The notes under the pieces: model-generated
Seen by the model: the letters and a program-made list of their open reading frames with translations, nothing else
The model's database searches: none
Told to the model about the DNA's origin: nothing
NCBI GenBank assembly: GCA_030704615.1
Contig: CM060733.1
Location: 48,176,001-48,240,000, forward strand
DNA length: 64,000 bases
Origin: Takakia lepidozioides
Lineage: Eukaryota; Streptophyta; Takakiopsida; Takakiales; Takakiaceae
Direction of reading: 5' to 3'
Shown here: positions 35,372 through 46,529 of the stretch, one piece after another
Position numbering within the stretch: position 1 is the first letter of the stretch
Layout of the letters: each line of letters opens with the position of its first letter
Made by a program: the position numbers and the translations under genes

Positions 35372-37301
35372 AGCCATGGTGATGTGCTTTGTGGCATGTG
35401 TTTTAGTAGCCAAATGCAAAAGAGGGGGGCGGGCAACAATTCGAAAATCATTGAAAGACATTGGGAAGACACACAGATGGGAACAGGAGAACGCAATAAC
35501 GACGCCAAGGCTAATACCACCAAAGAATTCCTTAACAAGAATTGGCTTTGCTCTCGAGGCTGCCGCGACGGCATATGCAGGCAAGTTCCTCGGATGGGCC
35601 ATCTCCGGGGCGATCCCTCCGTTCCTTGTAACTTCTCACTCACTGATCTCACAGCTTGCGCTTACACTCTGTGTCTGTCGCGATCTCTACGCCATGGCCC
35701 TACGTCTGCCCAGTGTTGGTTCAATGTAGAAAGGGAGATTATGGTAATGTGAATGTATGGTGTTATTTGACAGACATATGGTGTAATGTCCGACATAAAA
35801 CATGGGGTGTCCTTTGAAATGAGGAGAAGCAGATGCTTGGAGTTCCATATCACACAGTAAAACTTGCTTTCATGAGCAATGAAGGAACATTGGTGACGTT
35901 TGCTTCTGCAGCAGCAATGCCACTCATAGATGATGATCCTACAGTGTTCCACATCTATGGTGAGAGAGAGGGCAACATTATTTAGAGCTGGTGCCATCTG
36001 AATCCAGCATTCCCAGCTCCTTCAGCTTTTTGTTGGCAGCAGCCATCTCTTCCTTAACATGGGTTCACGCTTCTTAGAGCACGCAGCTATAGAGAACTCT
36101 GGGAGTCATGCCAGAAATCAGCACCTGCTTCCTGGGACCCCAGCAGTATCACAAATTGTTGCATGAAACTATTGACAAAATTTGCTTACTACTCTACAAC
36201 TTTCACACATGCTCCGAAATCTGGTATCAGACTGTAGGCAATTGTATTCTGAAGTGGGTGGAGTAGGTGGACACCGTCCCACAACCTTGAACTCCAACAT
36301 GCACAAACCAATGCTATAGTGTGAGGGGAGTCATGCAAATCCAATTCATGCCGCATCAATCAATAACAGAGTACCCAAATACCATTACAATCACTATGCG
36401 AACTGCCATGGGAGTGGATCTTGGTGGGTTAAGGCTAGCTTTCGGCAACATTCATGCAAGGGATCTATCTGAAGCAGCACATGAGAAAGATACAAACATG
36501 TCCAAATTTAAGATGCTGAACAAACTTGTGAAGAAGGCTGCCGCTCTACTCAAGCTCATTATGAACCGTCTTCTCTATCATTTTCAAGCTTGAAGAAGAT
36601 CCACCAGAATCATGACAGCACTCTGATTTCCTTCTTCTATCACCAGAGATAGTTGAAGTCCCCTTCATTCCTCACCTGCTCCAGTCAAGTGCAGTTATGG
36701 GCTGACTTCCCACCTATGCTGGGTAGTCGGCTATTGGAAGGTTGCAAAGGAAATGCCCTCGAGAGTACATCCTAGTCAATATTCTCGGGAAATTGTGGAT
36801 GAACTGAGTAGCTACACAGATCAATGTATGAAGCAAGACAGAAAAACATTGTTTCACCAGTAATCCCCACAGAAACATGCGTTGGTTTGAAGTTTGAACT
36901 CCGGGCCACAGAGACCCAACTAGTGTGCTGAGTAGACAGGCATTGTCGCGATGTGGATGCATGTCGATTGTTGAGAGGTGTTCTGAATGCCGTAGGTAAG
37001 GCGTCGGAGGATTATATTGTCTCGCTCTCCTGCTGAGCATTGCATTGAGGTTTGTGGGTCTTTCTTCGACACAGTAGGAAACGATCTGCAAGTCGGGTAT
37101 AATAGTTCGAGCAGTTTGCGAGAAGGCTAGTGATAAAGATGCAGTGATGACGCCCGTTCTCTCCATGCACTCTCCCTTGGCTATGTCAGCCACCCAGCCG
37201 TGCTTCCTCCATCCCTCGTGTGCTTCTAACCGAGGGAGTCCAGCTCGTGTCAACTCGAAGGTCCAGCATTTTTCAGTTTTCCTCGCAAACGTCCAGCAGG
37301 C
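35372..37301. other. intergenic with short coding-like relics
   Basis: The first 400 bp is the 3' region of LRR copy 2. On the minus strand about 36055-35985 the frame HVKEEMAAANKKLKELGMLD ends in a stop and looks like a protein tail, but it has no partner exon that I can identify. A DYW relic at 36720-36900 is listed separately. The last 200 bp should hold the FLVA promoter; no TATA box is obvious. Confidence 0.4.
36720..36900 (-). pseudogene. relic of a PPR-DYW 3' end
   Basis: On the minus strand ACFCGDYW followed by TGA (about 36884-36859) equals the last residues of a DYW domain. The sequence after the stop matches the 3' flank of the PPR gene at 23380-23490: GGGATTACTGGTGAAA, then GCTTCAT-CATTGATCTGTGTAG, CTCAG-TCATCCAC. 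The coding part upstream is lost, so this is a fragment left by duplication. Confidence 0.7.
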
Positions 37302-40300
37302 ATGGCGGTCTCCATCGCTGCATCAGCTGAAAGCTGGGTCGGTCTCCCTTCAGGTACTGTGGTGCTGGCGGAATTGGGATTGCGGTACCCTTTCCTGAGG
37401 ACAAGAAGAAGTACCCTCTTTCAAGGGAGAGGAAAATTCGAGTATGTCAGCAAGGAGAAACTGCTATGTTGTGTGACTGTGCGTAATGGCGGTAGGCATG
37501 ATGTATGTTACAGATGGGTTAGACATGGGAGATTGTCATAGAAAAACTTTGAATTCCGATGGAGTTCTTAGTGCTCAAGTATTTCCTTGTGCAGTGGTAA
37601 TGGGAAGTTGTCTAGTTTCCATTGTGGGTGCTCTTGCAGAATCTAGTGTTTTGTTGAGAAAAGGACAGGGAAAAGGAGGAAGGTAGCGACTAATTGTACA
37701 TGCATACTGTGCCTCCTCAGTGAGACAGTGAGCGCAAAATCTCGACTGCTCATTGGCACGTTTGCAGGACTTAATTCACTTAGGAGTAATAGGAAACAAG
37801 AAAGAAATTGATTGTAGGAGGATTCTACACCACCTAGATCATCAGCATTGAGGTATGAGTGCAAGGGAGCTGTGACAACTTCTGGTTGGATCTGAAGTTC
37901 TTAATTGCAGCCACCTAATTTTGATGGCACTGTATGTGCTGATTACCTTCCATTAAAGTGTATCTATTGCTTTTCAAGAGTCGGTTAATATGTTGCAATT
38001 GGCATCAATTTGTATTCCGAGTATCCTAGCGTTGTCGGTTTTTCTTCCTGGAGACGGGGAAATGACTTTTCGGTCTGTGCAACTCAAACGCATGGAGATT
38101 GGAAGGCACCGGCACACATAACAGTGACAATAGTGACAGGCTTGTTGATTGCTTTGTCTAGATGCAAGAGAGGCAAGGCAGTGGCAAAATGTGTGGAAGC
38201 AAGGAACTCTGCATTGTTGCAACCTCAACTCTTTCAACAGCAGCACCTGGCCAGCCTCCTTCAGCACCATCCAAGCAGGTGGACTTAGGAAGCATGGTCT
38301 CACATTTTATTTTGGATTCTCAAGAGGGTAGTACAGAGCATGACAGGATTTCTTGAAGTTATTATTGTATATATTCTAAAAAGAAGTCAAGCTCCAGAGT
38401 ACTGCGCACTTAGCAAGGGAGACAAGGGAGAGGAGGAGGGGCATGGAAGGCGAGCTCATACTTTGAAGAGTTTGTTATTAGTGAAATTTATGAGGTGGCA
38501 ATTGTTGTGGCAGGAGAGCGATGTACGTGTTGTGAAGATCACCAGTGACACCCTCAGTCTAAGGGGGCGCAGCCAGGAGCGTTTGAAATTTGAGGTCTGT
38601 ATATAGAATGGTTGAGTGTTTGTACCATGGATGTCCATCAGGGAATGTCAGGGTTTCCTAGCAATTGGTGTTGTATTATCTTTACCAGTATCCTGACCGA
38701 GAAATAATTTTGTGCCAAGTTCTTACTATGGAGGGATGTAGTAACGAGCTCATTTTATCGTTCATAGCTGATGTACTCTTTGTATGAAATCACATGTAAC
38801 TTGATCTATAATGACTTAGCCGGGAAGATTATTCATGAAGTAATTTTACACCTGGTCCCGCTGTAATTGTCTGCAGGTTGAATATGGCCTTAAGCGAGGG
38901 ACCACTGACAACTCTTACCTCATTAAGGGGGCAACAGCTACGGCATTGATTGATGTCCCTGACCAGGCATTTTCCAGAGCCTATGTGGAGGCTCTTAGGC
39001 ACACCATTGATCTCAAGAGCATAAAATACTTAATTCTGGGCCACATCAGCCCTAAACGCACAGATAGCCTCATTGGCCTGGCTGAGGGATTGCCAAAAGG
39101 AGGTATTTGTTGCCCGAAGCTCTTCTCAAAATGGTGACATCTTTGTACCTTCTTGCAATGCATATCTCCCACTTGATTCTTTTACCTCTCCCCTCTTGTG
39201 GTTCTCATCTGGTCCTGTGGCTTTTTTGTGTTTTAGATATCTCATACTTAATGTGGTTGCATATATGTCCCTAATCAGGTGCTTACATTTTTTCTGAATT
39301 GTCTGGAAGAGTAACTGGACACCACAAAGTTTGAAGTTTAGGATTGATTCTTGTTAGAAGTTGACTGGGGAAAATTTCGAGATAAAAACCTTATGGGCAC
39401 TGGAGAGATTGAGAGAGAGGGATCTTCCCCCTTTCCTAGAAAAAGAAAAAGAGAAAAAGGAAAAAGAGACTTATCTTGACAGCAAATAAGTCGAGAATGC
39501 CGGGAAGCTGATTGTTCGAACACGTGATGGTGTATATTGTTTAATAACTCTTATTTGGTTGTGCAATGGGCTTGCTCAGCTGCCCCATTTCAGGTCTATT
39601 GCTCAAATCCCGCAGCTCAACAATTAAAAGCGTCGGTTCCAGGCACATTATTGGAGAAGGCTTTTTTTGTGAACATTGTTAAGGCAGATCAGAGTCTAGA
39701 CCTTGGAGGAGGTCAGTCTGTTTCTCACTCAACCCGTCTCAAAGTTTGGACACGGTCAATGTACCCCACTTGACTCCCGGGCCATTAATACTTTTTACTC
39801 AATTTGAGTTACTTGCAAGGTTACTTGACTGAAGTTGCAAATAGAAGTGAAGATTCAGTATTCCCCACACCTTAATGATGTCATAGTAGTCCTGTTTTCT
39901 CAGCCATGATTGTAAAGCTGTTCGCTGTTCTATCTTGATGAGTAATCATGCTTAAATCTCAGGTACTGAAGTAAGATGGATGTTTACATGGATATTGTGA
40001 AGCCAGGACATAACCTTCAGTTCATTTTGACACCTACACCAAGGTGGCCTGATAGCATGTCCATTTACGACCCTGCAAACCAGCTTCTCTTCACCAACAA
40101 ACTTTTCAGGTACTCACCCCATTTCTCGCTTTCTTTCGTTTTCCCCTTTTGTGTGAGAGGTATGTCCAGCAGGAAAGGGGAAAACACAGCAAGACAAACA
40201 TTATGCAACAGGAATCTGGATTCTCTCTCTCTCTCTGTCTCTCTCTCGCTTCTCTCTGTAGAGGAAAGGGGGATTGGAAATGCCCGTTGTGTGGGCAACC

Positions 40301-43300
40301 TAAAGACATATTCAGTTTCTGATTCATTGTCCTGGGTACTCTCACCAGAGAGATGCCCTCTTCAAATCCATCAAGGGGTTTGTTCCTGTACCTCTGTTTA
40401 CCAACCTTTAAAAGCTCGAGGCTGAGCCAAAAGCCCAGGCCCTTTTGGGGCCTAGTTATTGGGCAAATCACACACAGCAGATTGATGTGTGTGTGAAGGG
40501 AGTCTAGATGATTCTGGAAAACTTGGATCAATTGTCTGTTCCAAGGTTAAGTCATACTACCGGCGTGAGCCCCTGACAAAGGTAGTTTCTGTCCCTTTGT
40601 GTTCCGCTCAAACTGGGCCCGGGGTCAATGGCCACAAGGCTACGGCAACAACGTCTTATGAGTACATTCTCTTCTCTCTCTCTAAAGTATCATTTTATCT
40701 TAGTTCATTTCTCTCTCTAAACTAAAATTTGTTCATATCAAGGTAAGTCCCACTACGAGAGTCAGGCCCTCACAAAGGTAGTGTCTGTTCCCTTCAGTTC
40801 CGCTCAAACTGGGCGCGGGGTCTATGGCCACAAGGCTACAACAAACAACATCTTATGAGTCCATTCTCTAAACTAAAATTAGTAACCATGCAACCGGGCT
40901 GTCGAGTTTACAAGTGCCTCTGTGAGCGCCTTAATGGCAGTTATTAGATATACCTGCAGCTGAGCTGCGGGGATAAGAAAACCCCTGGTAGGTGTGAACC
41001 CCACAAAAGGCTTAGTTTTCCACAGGGGTAATGGCTGTAAGACTATGGCAAGCCAACATTCGGAGGGAATGGTATTGAGTACATTCTCTCTCTCTCTGTC
41101 TCTTTGCATGAGCTATGGCCACAAGGCTACAGCAAATGTCTTGAGTGGCTCTTTGGTTGCTGCTCTTTTATTGTATCCAATGGGCCCTCTAGGCAGTGAA
41201 TGTAGAAATGTTTCTCTTCTCCCTCTGCCTCTCACTGTGCTAGCACTGTCAAGCAGGCTTTGTGTACTGCAAGGGTTGCGTAAGTTATCTATTAATTGGT
41301 GCCTGGAGATGATTAAGAAGTGCCACACAAGCATTGGGGTCTGTGGCCACTTAGGCTAACGAAACCAAAAGCCTATGAACATATCTCTCTGCTTAGGTTC
41401 TCATTTTCCAACTCTCATTTCTGTTTTGTGCGAATGGAGAAAAACCTGACCCTCTCTCCCGTATGGATATAATTTTTCCGTGTTTTCTTCTTCTACTGCT
41501 TGCTCGACGATAGAAGTCTTCCAGTCTTCTTTCAATGTGATCTTCCTTCTAGGAGTTCTTTTCACCATTTTCAGAAAAACTTCAGTGAAATTTCCCAGCA
41601 TGACTGGCCACTATATAACTTTTTTTTCGACATTTCACAGTCACAGGTAAGGTGGAAAGCTTAGCTTAAGATGAGAAACTGTGTCCTATTGTTTGTACAG
41701 TGCACATGCCTGTGGCGAAATCGACTTTGATATAGGAGGGTGGGAGGAATACGGAGAGGACTGGCGCTTCTTCTATGAGTGCATGCTTTCACCTGTTCCA
41801 AAGCAGGTCTGGTGGTATTCTTTTTACTGTAGGTTGCATAATGAATATGGGAGCTGGAAACCTAAAGTGTGAAGGAATGATTGGGAGGCTGTCTCATACA
41901 TAGAGCTGTTTTTCCAGTCTATGTTAACTGTTTACTCCCATAGACTTGCTCATTGTCCTGGGAGTCTCAAGAAGGAAGTACTTGCTAGGGTAGTCCCATA
42001 TACGAATCGGTGATACTTGGTTGCACTTACCTTGCTGTCTCTTCTTGTAGAAATAAATGTAGTGAGGCTAACAAATTTGTGCGTTCTGGAGTGGAAATGG
42101 ATCTAGTGGGTTCCTCCAGGCTTGGAAGACCCAATATTGAGATTCAACGCCCGTTGTTGGGCCTGTAGTTGGGTTCCTAAGATTGAGTTAATGTGTACAC
42201 TTCGCTCAGGCAGAAGCTGCTTTGGTGAAGCTGCCGGTGGTGGCACAGTTCTCTACTCCATCGTACAACGACAAGAAAGGCATTGACATTGTAAAGGTAG
42301 GAATACTACCTGCCAGCACTCTTCATTGACACTTCTATCACATATGGGGCTTTCCTGCCATAGATGTATTTGGTGAGTGAGAGAGTTTGTTCACAAACTC
42401 CAAGGGCTAAGTGGTTCTTGAACGACTGAGCTGACACTAAACTTTTCCTCTTGACTCTGGTTTTGTTGCACTACTTACACAGGCTGACATAAAGTACATT
42501 CTATCGAGCATACTGGGTGCATTGAATCTACCAATAAGCAAAGCAGCAATTTTCTCAGAGAGGAGTGGACCAGAAGGGTTGTTGGTGACTTCAGCAATTT
42601 GCCCCCTTCATGGACCGATTGTGCGCTCCTCTCTCACAGAGCTTGTGCGGGAATATCAGGCAGTAAGTATAAATTTCTGTGACCTACACTTTATTGAATG
42701 GAGTCACTGAGAAGCTGCCACTGGCTGCTGAAGGGAACAGCCGGAGTGAATTTCCCATCCATGATGGCTTATGCGGAGACCAACCCGAAGGAGGGTCACA
42801 TCATTCAGCACTGTCTTGGGCTGCTGGAGAGAAGTACTAGATGTAGAAATCATAGAATCTAAGAGTTGATGTATTCAGTACCTTTCTAGAGCTGAGAGGG
42901 TATATTTGTGGTGTACATTCTATGTAGTGGACCCAAGTAAAGCTGAAGCAAGTTGAAGAGGCCACCATTGCAGTCATTTATGCATCAGCATATGGAAACA
43001 CAGCTGCTCTTGCCCAAGCTATAAGGTTGGTATGGCCTCTTCCTTTTCAGTTTCTGTATGTGATACTTATGTCATTCTGATATTTGAACGTATTTTGTTC
43101 TTCCTTTTCTTTTTAACCAGATAGTTCCAAATGTGCTCATGAAGATTTTGTAATTCGTATTGTCTGTGTCTCTTAGTCATTGGCTCTTGGGAAGGCTTTG
43201 GTGTAGTGGGACTGATTCAGTGCTACAGGCCCCAGCACTGGCAACGAATTTTAGATTGGAAAATGTCTCCAACTAGTCTATTCCTTTTCTCAACTGGCCA

Positions 43301-46200
43301 ACAAGGTCTAATGCCTGTGGGCTATCACCAGCAGGGTGTTCTGAATAAGCCATCTGTCTCCCAAAGGGTCCCCCAAAAAATGAGATGGAGCTAGCCCTGG
43401 CATGCCCATCAATCCAACCTTAATGCATTTAGCTCACAAGTAGTTTGAGGGCTTTGGCTGATTCCAACAACAGTATTTATCAAAGTACATAACGTGCTTG
43501 TAATAACACTCGGGCTGCATGTGGGGTTCATGGGATGCTGCATGGAAGTCGAGGAATTTCAAAGGCTGGAGTGGGAATCGAGAGCGTGAATGCTGAGTTC
43601 TGCAGCAGTGATGAGATTATGGCTGTAGTGCAACGTTGTAGTGGGTTTGTAATTGGCAGCCCAACACTTGCAGGCCACATGCCCACTCCTATCCAGGTGT
43701 GCACTTCGGGAATGGTGGATGGAGTAAAGAACCAAAATAAAAGAGAAAGTAATCCTTGTGATTGCAACAGGAAAGGTGGGAGAGGGAGCGGATGTGGGAG
43801 AGAGATGAATGAAGAAAGAGGTCCAACCTGAGATAGATTGAGGTTCTTGGTTATGGAGTTTGTTAGTGGGGGTTTTGCTTCTTTCCTTGTGGAAGAGAGA
43901 AATGTTTTTGGGATGCACCAAGTGGTTTTGGTTTTGTACAGCAGCCTTAGACAATTCTCTTAACACTCTTAGCACTTCATGCCCTCCTTTTTTTTGTCAG
44001 AATGCTTTGGGAGTTATATTAAAGGACAATGATGCGAGGACCAAGCCATGCGGTGTGTTCGGGTCATTCGGGTGGAGTGGAGAAGCAGTGGATGAGATTG
44101 AACAGCGCCTGAAAGATGGCGGATTCTCCTTTGCGTTTCCTTCCCTTCGGTGCAAGTTCAAGGCAAGTATGTGTTTCCTCATTGCCTGAAGGCAAACTGT
44201 GATCTTGTGATCTTTGTGTCGCTTTTTCAGCAGTAGATACTGCGTTTTCCTAAACTCTGATGGCTCCATGGGGTGATTCTGGTGCCAGCCAACAGAAGCA
44301 ACACTCCAGACGTGTGAGGAGAGTGGTACTGATCTAGCACAGGCAGTCAGAAAAGCCAAGCTAAAGCAACAGCGCTCTTCAGGTGGTGCTCAGTACACCG
44401 CAGGAACAAATATTGAGCAGGTATGAATTTTTCCTGGCTTAAGATCTGATAACATCCAATAGAGTGAGGGGAGAGAGATGGTGAGTGCAGAGTTAAGCTG
44501 CATCTGGTTGAAGAATGGATGCTAACAATATGCTTGATAGCATTTAAGTGAAGTGTTGCATTGTTATTTATTAAGGGGATGGTTGGTAAGCATTGTAGAT
44601 TTTGAGATGGTCGTTTTAAATATATCTTGTGGGTATTTGGACTTGCAGGCAGTGGGTAGAGTGGTGGGATCTCTGTGTGTGCTATCTGCAAGAAGCGGGG
44701 ATGCAGAGAGTGCCATGCTTGCATCATGGGTGAGCCAGGCCAGCTTTGTTCCTCCTGGCCTTACAGTAGCGGTGAGTCAAAGGCCTCTTTGTACACTGAA
44801 ATTGCTTAACATTCTCATGCTGTGGATCTCAAGTTGTCTTCTCTTTTTGTGCATCCATTCCACTTTCATTATCTGAAGCACCATGTCAGAGTTGTCAAAA
44901 AGCGGGTGGGGGGGGGGGGTTGTAAAATGTGCTCTTTAATGTTGCACTGATTTGACTAGTTCACCTAAAAATCCGGGGAAACATAAACTAGGAGTACAGT
45001 GATGTGTTGGTCTCTGACTTTCAGGCTTTGGGTGGCAGGTTGCAAAGGACCGGGCCATTGAGGGCTTAGTGTTGAATGGAGGCAAGTTTGTACTCAATGT
45101 ATTGGGGCAGGGAAAGAGTGCGGCTGTAAGCAAGCAGCTATTGAAACCCTTCAAACCAGGGGAACCCCGTTTTGAGGGGCTGGAAACGAAGCTAATTGAC
45201 AGCGGCAACACTGTGCTTGTAGATGCGGTAAACATTAGTATCTGCAACAGAGGTGTCCTTGATTTGCTCATGCAGAGAAATGTACTCATAAGATGTTGTT
45301 TGTTGTAGGCTTGTGGCCATAGACCCCGCGGGCGGAACAGTGATGAAGAGAGAGAGAAAATGTACTCATGCCATTCCCTGCGAACGGTGGCTTGCCATAG
45401 CCTTATGGCCATTGACCTCGTGGGAAACTAACCCTCCTGGAGCCTTTGCCTTTGTGGGGTTCGTGCCCACCAGGGTTGAGGAGAGAATGTACTCATAAGA
45501 TGTTTGCCGTAGCCTTGCGGCCATTGACCCCGCGCCCAGTTTGAGCAGGGTTGAGGAGAGAGAGAGAGAGAGAGAGAATGTACTCATAAGGCTTTGTTTG
45601 CCGTAGCCTTGTGGCCATTGACCCCTCGCCCAGTTTGAGCAGAACACAAAGGGACAGAAGCTACCTTTGTCAGGGGCTGACACCGGTAGTATGACTTACC
45701 TTGAAACAATCAATTGATTCGAGTTCTCCAGATATCCTCTAGAAATCCCTTCACACAAACATCAATCTGCTGTGGGTGATTTGCCCAATAACTAGGCTCC
45801 AAAAGGGCCTGGCTTTTGGCTCAGCCTCGAGATTTTCAAAGTTGGTAAACAGAGGTACAGGAACAAATCCCTTGATGGATTTGAAGAGGGTGTTCTGTTG
45901 CCTAATTATGTCAAATTTTCCATGGGCAGCACTTCCTGGACTGGTGTACCTGGCGCATCTCTCATGGATAAGTTCCCTTTGCACATCCACCGCAGTTGGT
46001 TGATGGGATTGAAGATAAATATAAATTGACTCCCCTCTCTGGTGGTGCAGCATTACTTGTGCAGTGGCCTAAGTGATAATGGAATCATGATGATGAACAG
46101 AAGCTTTGATGACACCTCGACAGTGTACTATCACCTGGAAAGAAGGCTATTACCTATCCCTCAAGATTTAGCTTAAAAGATTGCGTCGACATGACGGAAC

Positions 46201-46233
<33 letters not shown>

Positions 46234-46529
46234 GACACAAGGGTTTACCCACATCGGCACTAGACTGAAAATTAAGCTCAGGGCGGGAAACCTACCTCTG
46301 AACAGCAAACAGATGCAGAGAGGAAAGGGATAAATTGGAGTGTATGTTGTTTCTTTATTGTGCGGCATAGAGTGATCATAGATGTGGGCATGTTGCTTGA
46401 CAGATAGCTTGGATGGAGTGTACAGTAAGAACCCGCTTGGAGACCGGAGACCATTGGGTATTGTACGCGACTGTGGATTCCGGAAAACTCCAGGTCCTTA
46501 ATTGGCATGCTTGTTGCTTGCATGTTTGA
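37302..46529 (+). CDS. FLVA: chloroplast flavodiiron protein A (class C FDP)
   Basis: FLVA works with FLVB at the acceptor side of photosystem I, where it reduces O2 to water and protects against fluctuating light. The conserved coding exons join in frame: about 38162-38278, 38514-38594, 38877-39102, 39580-39711, 40007-40109, 41701-41806, 42210-42296, 42483-42662, 42928-43025, 43549-43696, 44001-44166, 44296-44420, 44649-44771, 45039-45227, 46404-46493. The amino end (MAVSIAASAESWVG at 37302 and a serine-rich part) fits a plastid transit peptide, but its splicing is uncertain. Domains: metallo-beta-lactamase-like, flavodoxin (VIYASAYGNTAALAQAI), flavin reductase (AVGRVVGSLCVLSA). Diiron ligands are non-canonical: GHISPKR replaces H-x-E-x-DH, TPRWPD has R for H, and LFTNKLF has K for D. 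This pattern matches cyanobacterial Flv1 and plant FLVA rather than FLVB. The usual last exon (VHHRK-type) is not visible; reading on past 46493 gives a stop at 46527-46529. Confidence 0.9.
40325..41150 (+). mobile_element. stacked LINE 3' ends in a FLVA intron
   Basis: Within the intron 40110-41700, three or four 3' ends of the LINE family seen at 14 kb follow one another on the plus strand: about 40325-40690, 40740-40870, 40930-41105 and a remnant at 41107-41150. Each carries AAACTGGGC-C-GGGGTC, GGCCACAAGGCTAC and GAGTACATTCTCT, and two end in CT-rich tails (40670-40685 and 41081-41103). They are in the sense of the host gene and leave its splice sites intact. Confidence 0.75.
45268..45935 (-). 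mobile_element. stacked LINE 3' ends in the last FLVA intron
   Basis: Four minus-strand 3' ends of the same LINE family adjoin at about 45268, 45346, 45480 and 45557. Each starts (plus strand) with a GA run and AATGTACTCAT, then GCCTTGTGGCCATTGACCC. The last and longest continues through CAGTTTGAGCAGAACACAAA, GTATGACTTACCTTG and GCCCAATAACTAGGCTCC to about 45935. The host intron (45228-46403) still has GT-AG ends. Confidence 0.75.

Noticed and set aside
37302-37541. A single long FLVA first exon to 37541
   Set aside because: Only the first 15-45 residues look like a transit peptide; the rest is not family-like and a donor (CAG|GTACTG at 37353) is available, so exon 1 length was left open.
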